DNA of 14,096 bases from an uncultured Bacilli bacterium (GTDB taxonomy: Bacteria; Bacillota_I; Bacilli_A; RF39; UBA660), in contig CANRKE010000026.1 in the NCBI GenBank assembly GCA_947631135.1, forward strand, positions 1 through 14,096, read 5' to 3'. The position numbers and the translations under genes are program-made. Below the pieces are notes generated by a model, which was given only the letters and a program-made list of their open reading frames with translations, did no database searches and was not told where the DNA came from. This document shows, one piece after another, positions 12,970-14,096 of this stretch. The stretch's first letter is position 1. Each line of letters starts with the position of its first letter.

Positions 12970-13719
12970 ATGAGCTTAATGGAAGAAGCTTATCTTCAAG
13001 AACGCATTAATACCGGTAAAGAACCTGAAAGTTATGATCCAAGAGAAACATTTAGTTATTTTTATGAAGAAATTGATAATAAAATTAAAAATTTAAAAGA
13101 AACTCTTAATATTTCAAATAGAGATGTAACTATGTATTTTGATAGAGATTTAGATTCATTTTATTTTGACAATTGTAAATCTTTTAAAGTCATTTTAACT
13201 GAATTACCAAATACAATTGAAATATATGAAATAGATGCTACTCAAGATAATTGGATACCTAAAAAAATTAATGGCGTACCAGTTGATGATTACATGAATA
13301 GAACAGATTTTACATTATTAGAAGAAGATTTCTTGGTTACAGATTTAAAACAAAGACATAAAGATATATTATTTTATGATAATATTGGTAACCTTGATAT
13401 TGAAATGGTATTTGAAAAATTTAAAAAAACGCCTTTTAGTTTAGATGTATTAATAAATACATATAATAATTTGTTTAATGATAATAATTGTATGTCAAAA
13501 GAAAATAAAAACACTATTAAAAGATTAAAATATATTACTGCTGAAAGATATGTAGAACAAGGTTTTAAATATGAAAAAGCACTTAATTATGCTGAAACAA
13601 TATTCCAAACAATAGAAGAATATAAAAAACAAATTGTTAATGCTATAAATGGAAAGAATAAGTTTCCTGATAATTCATTAATTGGTGTTATAAAAAAATT
13701 ACAAATTTCTACTAAATGA
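12970..13719 (+). CDS. Hypothetical protein, 249 codons; probable C-terminal part of a frameshifted gene
   Basis: I do not recognise this protein. The ATG at 12970 has no proper ribosome site (AGGA abuts it), whereas the frame is open upstream to 12898 and reads RDNFIELGDSFYDVDRLSAG directly before that Met, in the same style as the rest. The body is acidic and soluble, with segments such as YDPRETFSYFYEEIDNKI, VTMYFDRDLDSFYF and a Lys-rich helical end; no membrane helix, zinc site or nucleotide-binding loop is visible. It is followed by a hairpin and a terminator. Relation to the frame ending at 12907 suggests a one-base deletion. Codon and base use resemble the neighbours. Confidence 0.6.
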   Translation: MSLMEEAYLQERINTGKEPESYDPRETFSYFYEEIDNKIKNLKETLNISNRDVTMYFDRDLDSFYFDNCKSFKVILTELPNTIEIYEIDATQDNWIPKKINGVPVDDYMNRTDFTLLEEDFLVTDLKQRHKDILFYDNIGNLDIEMVFEKFKKTPFSLDVLINTYNNLFNDNNCMSKENKNTIKRLKYITAERYVEQGFKYEKALNYAETIFQTIEEYKKQIVNAINGKNKFPDNSLIGVIKKLQISTK

Positions 13720-13763
13720 TTATTTTACACTTTTTAAAAAAATTAAAAGTAGGTTATCTATTT

Positions 13764-13800
13764 ACACACTGTTATTGGCTCTGACAATAGCATAGTGTGT
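13764..13800. other. Long imperfect hairpin
   Basis: ACACACTGTTATTG (13764-13777) pairs with CAATAGC and AGTGTGT (13785-13800): 14 pairs, one wobble, a 2-base bulge, 7-base loop. No T-tract follows, so it is not a simple terminator on the plus strand. It may be a 3' stabilising structure, part of a small RNA, or a mobile-element end. Confidence 0.5.
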
Positions 13801-13826
13801 TAGCATTTTGAGAAAATGGTTTTATT

Positions 13827-13858
13827 AAAGCCGAGCATTTGATTTTTGCTCGACTTTT
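13827..13858 (+). terminator. Terminator after the 249-codon frame
   Basis: AAAGcCGAGC pairs with GCTCGaCTTT (nine pairs, one mismatch, 11-base loop) and runs into CTTTTAT on the plus strand. It may also act weakly on the minus strand for the gene ending at 13921. Confidence 0.65.
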
Positions 13859-13920
13859 ATATGTCTATATTTTTATTAACATCATAATTTATTCCATTTT
13901 TATATTATATATCTTTATAC

Positions 13921-14096
13921 TTAATGCTCAATATCATCTTTTTTAGTTTCATTTAACACTTTTTCAACTTCATTAATTAACTCTTCTTTTTTAGGAATAT
14001 AATAAGTATAAGTAGATGTAAAAACATTGTTTGAAAGTCCACCTAAAGCATAATCAATTGCAATATCCTTTTTACTTTTACAAAGAATTATTCCTA
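13921..14096 (-). CDS. DUF1016/YhcG-type PDDEXK nuclease, C-terminal part
   Basis: The last 58 codons of a minus-strand gene are present; the rest lies beyond the right edge. GIILCKSKKDIAIDYALGG followed by a variable strand and IPKKEELINEVEKVL matches the C-terminal end of DUF1016 (YhcG) proteins, whose usual form is LLLCK.K....EYAL then LPS.EEL. These are predicted PDDEXK-fold nucleases often found in restriction-modification and other defence or mobile regions. The core catalytic residues, apart from the conserved LCK segment, are outside the window. The acidic tail after this segment (TKKDDIEH) is short. Recognition rests on this segment alone. Confidence 0.75.
   Translation of the reverse strand, partial: GIILCKSKKDIAIDYALGGLSNNVFTSTYTYYIPKKEELINEVEKVLNETKKDDIEH

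Noticed and set aside
1..14096. CRISPR array, tRNA or rRNA genes
   Set aside because: No regularly spaced repeats, cloverleaf or rRNA-like segment found by reading either strand.

Overview
The window comes from a very AT-rich bacterium. It has Bacillota-like ribosome binding sites (AGGAGG type), sigma-A promoters of the TTGAAA-N17-TGnTAWWAT kind, short-stem rho-independent terminators and the standard bacterial code (UGG for Trp, UGA as stop). An uncultured low-GC gut Firmicute or Mollicute-related Bacilli lineage fits, but no rRNA or other taxonomic marker is present, so this is inference. From 28 to 11833 every gene is on the minus strand. From about 12100 to 13720 genes run on the plus strand, and a minus-strand gene enters from the right edge.

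Region 1 (1-3250): the first codons of a minus-strand gene (MEKENNKKK...) lie behind a structured leader with its own promoter and a terminator that competes with a leader helix, i.e. an attenuator or riboswitch-like control. Upstream come mutL (endonuclease-type MutL) and an HD-superfamily phosphohydrolase. Region 2 (3253-3840): a 170-residue protein of unknown function with its own promoter and terminator.

Region 3 (4003-9242): an NAD salvage cluster transcribed right to left: nicotinamidase (pncA), nicotinate phosphoribosyltransferase (pncB), a NUDIX ADP-ribose pyrophosphatase-like enzyme, NH3-dependent NAD synthetase (nadE), a NadD-type adenylyltransferase, and last the NUDIX-winged-helix repressor NrtR. 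Together they convert nicotinamide to NAD. A consensus TTGACA-N17-TATAAT promoter precedes pncA, and three copies of a 13-bp palindrome (TTGTTAATAACAA type) sit on and just downstream of its -10; these are the best candidates for the NrtR operators.

Region 4 (9290-11850): a double-SIS-domain sugar-phosphate-type protein with a HTH-WYL regulator upstream, then a membrane-anchored double zinc-ribbon protein. Of the gene-poor stretch 9096-9435, the right-hand part holds a 33-codon open extension of the SIS gene and its terminator; the left-hand part is the NAD promoter/operator region.

Region 5 (11970-12600) has no conventional gene but is the densest in regulatory structure. It holds a 27-residue hydrophobic peptide gene with a strong ribosome site, a convergent antisense RNA with promoter and terminator, direct repeats and a 5'-3' long-range helix: the layout of a type I toxin-antitoxin locus. 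It is flanked by two diverged copies of a small minus-strand RNA-like module (promoter -10 plus terminator hairpin). The rest of 11834-11976 shows only a weak promoter.

Region 6 (12599-14096): two unrecognised plus-strand reading frames that look like one gene split by a -1 frameshift, a hairpin and a terminator, and the C-terminus of a DUF1016/YhcG-type PDDEXK nuclease on the minus strand, a family often found near defence genes.
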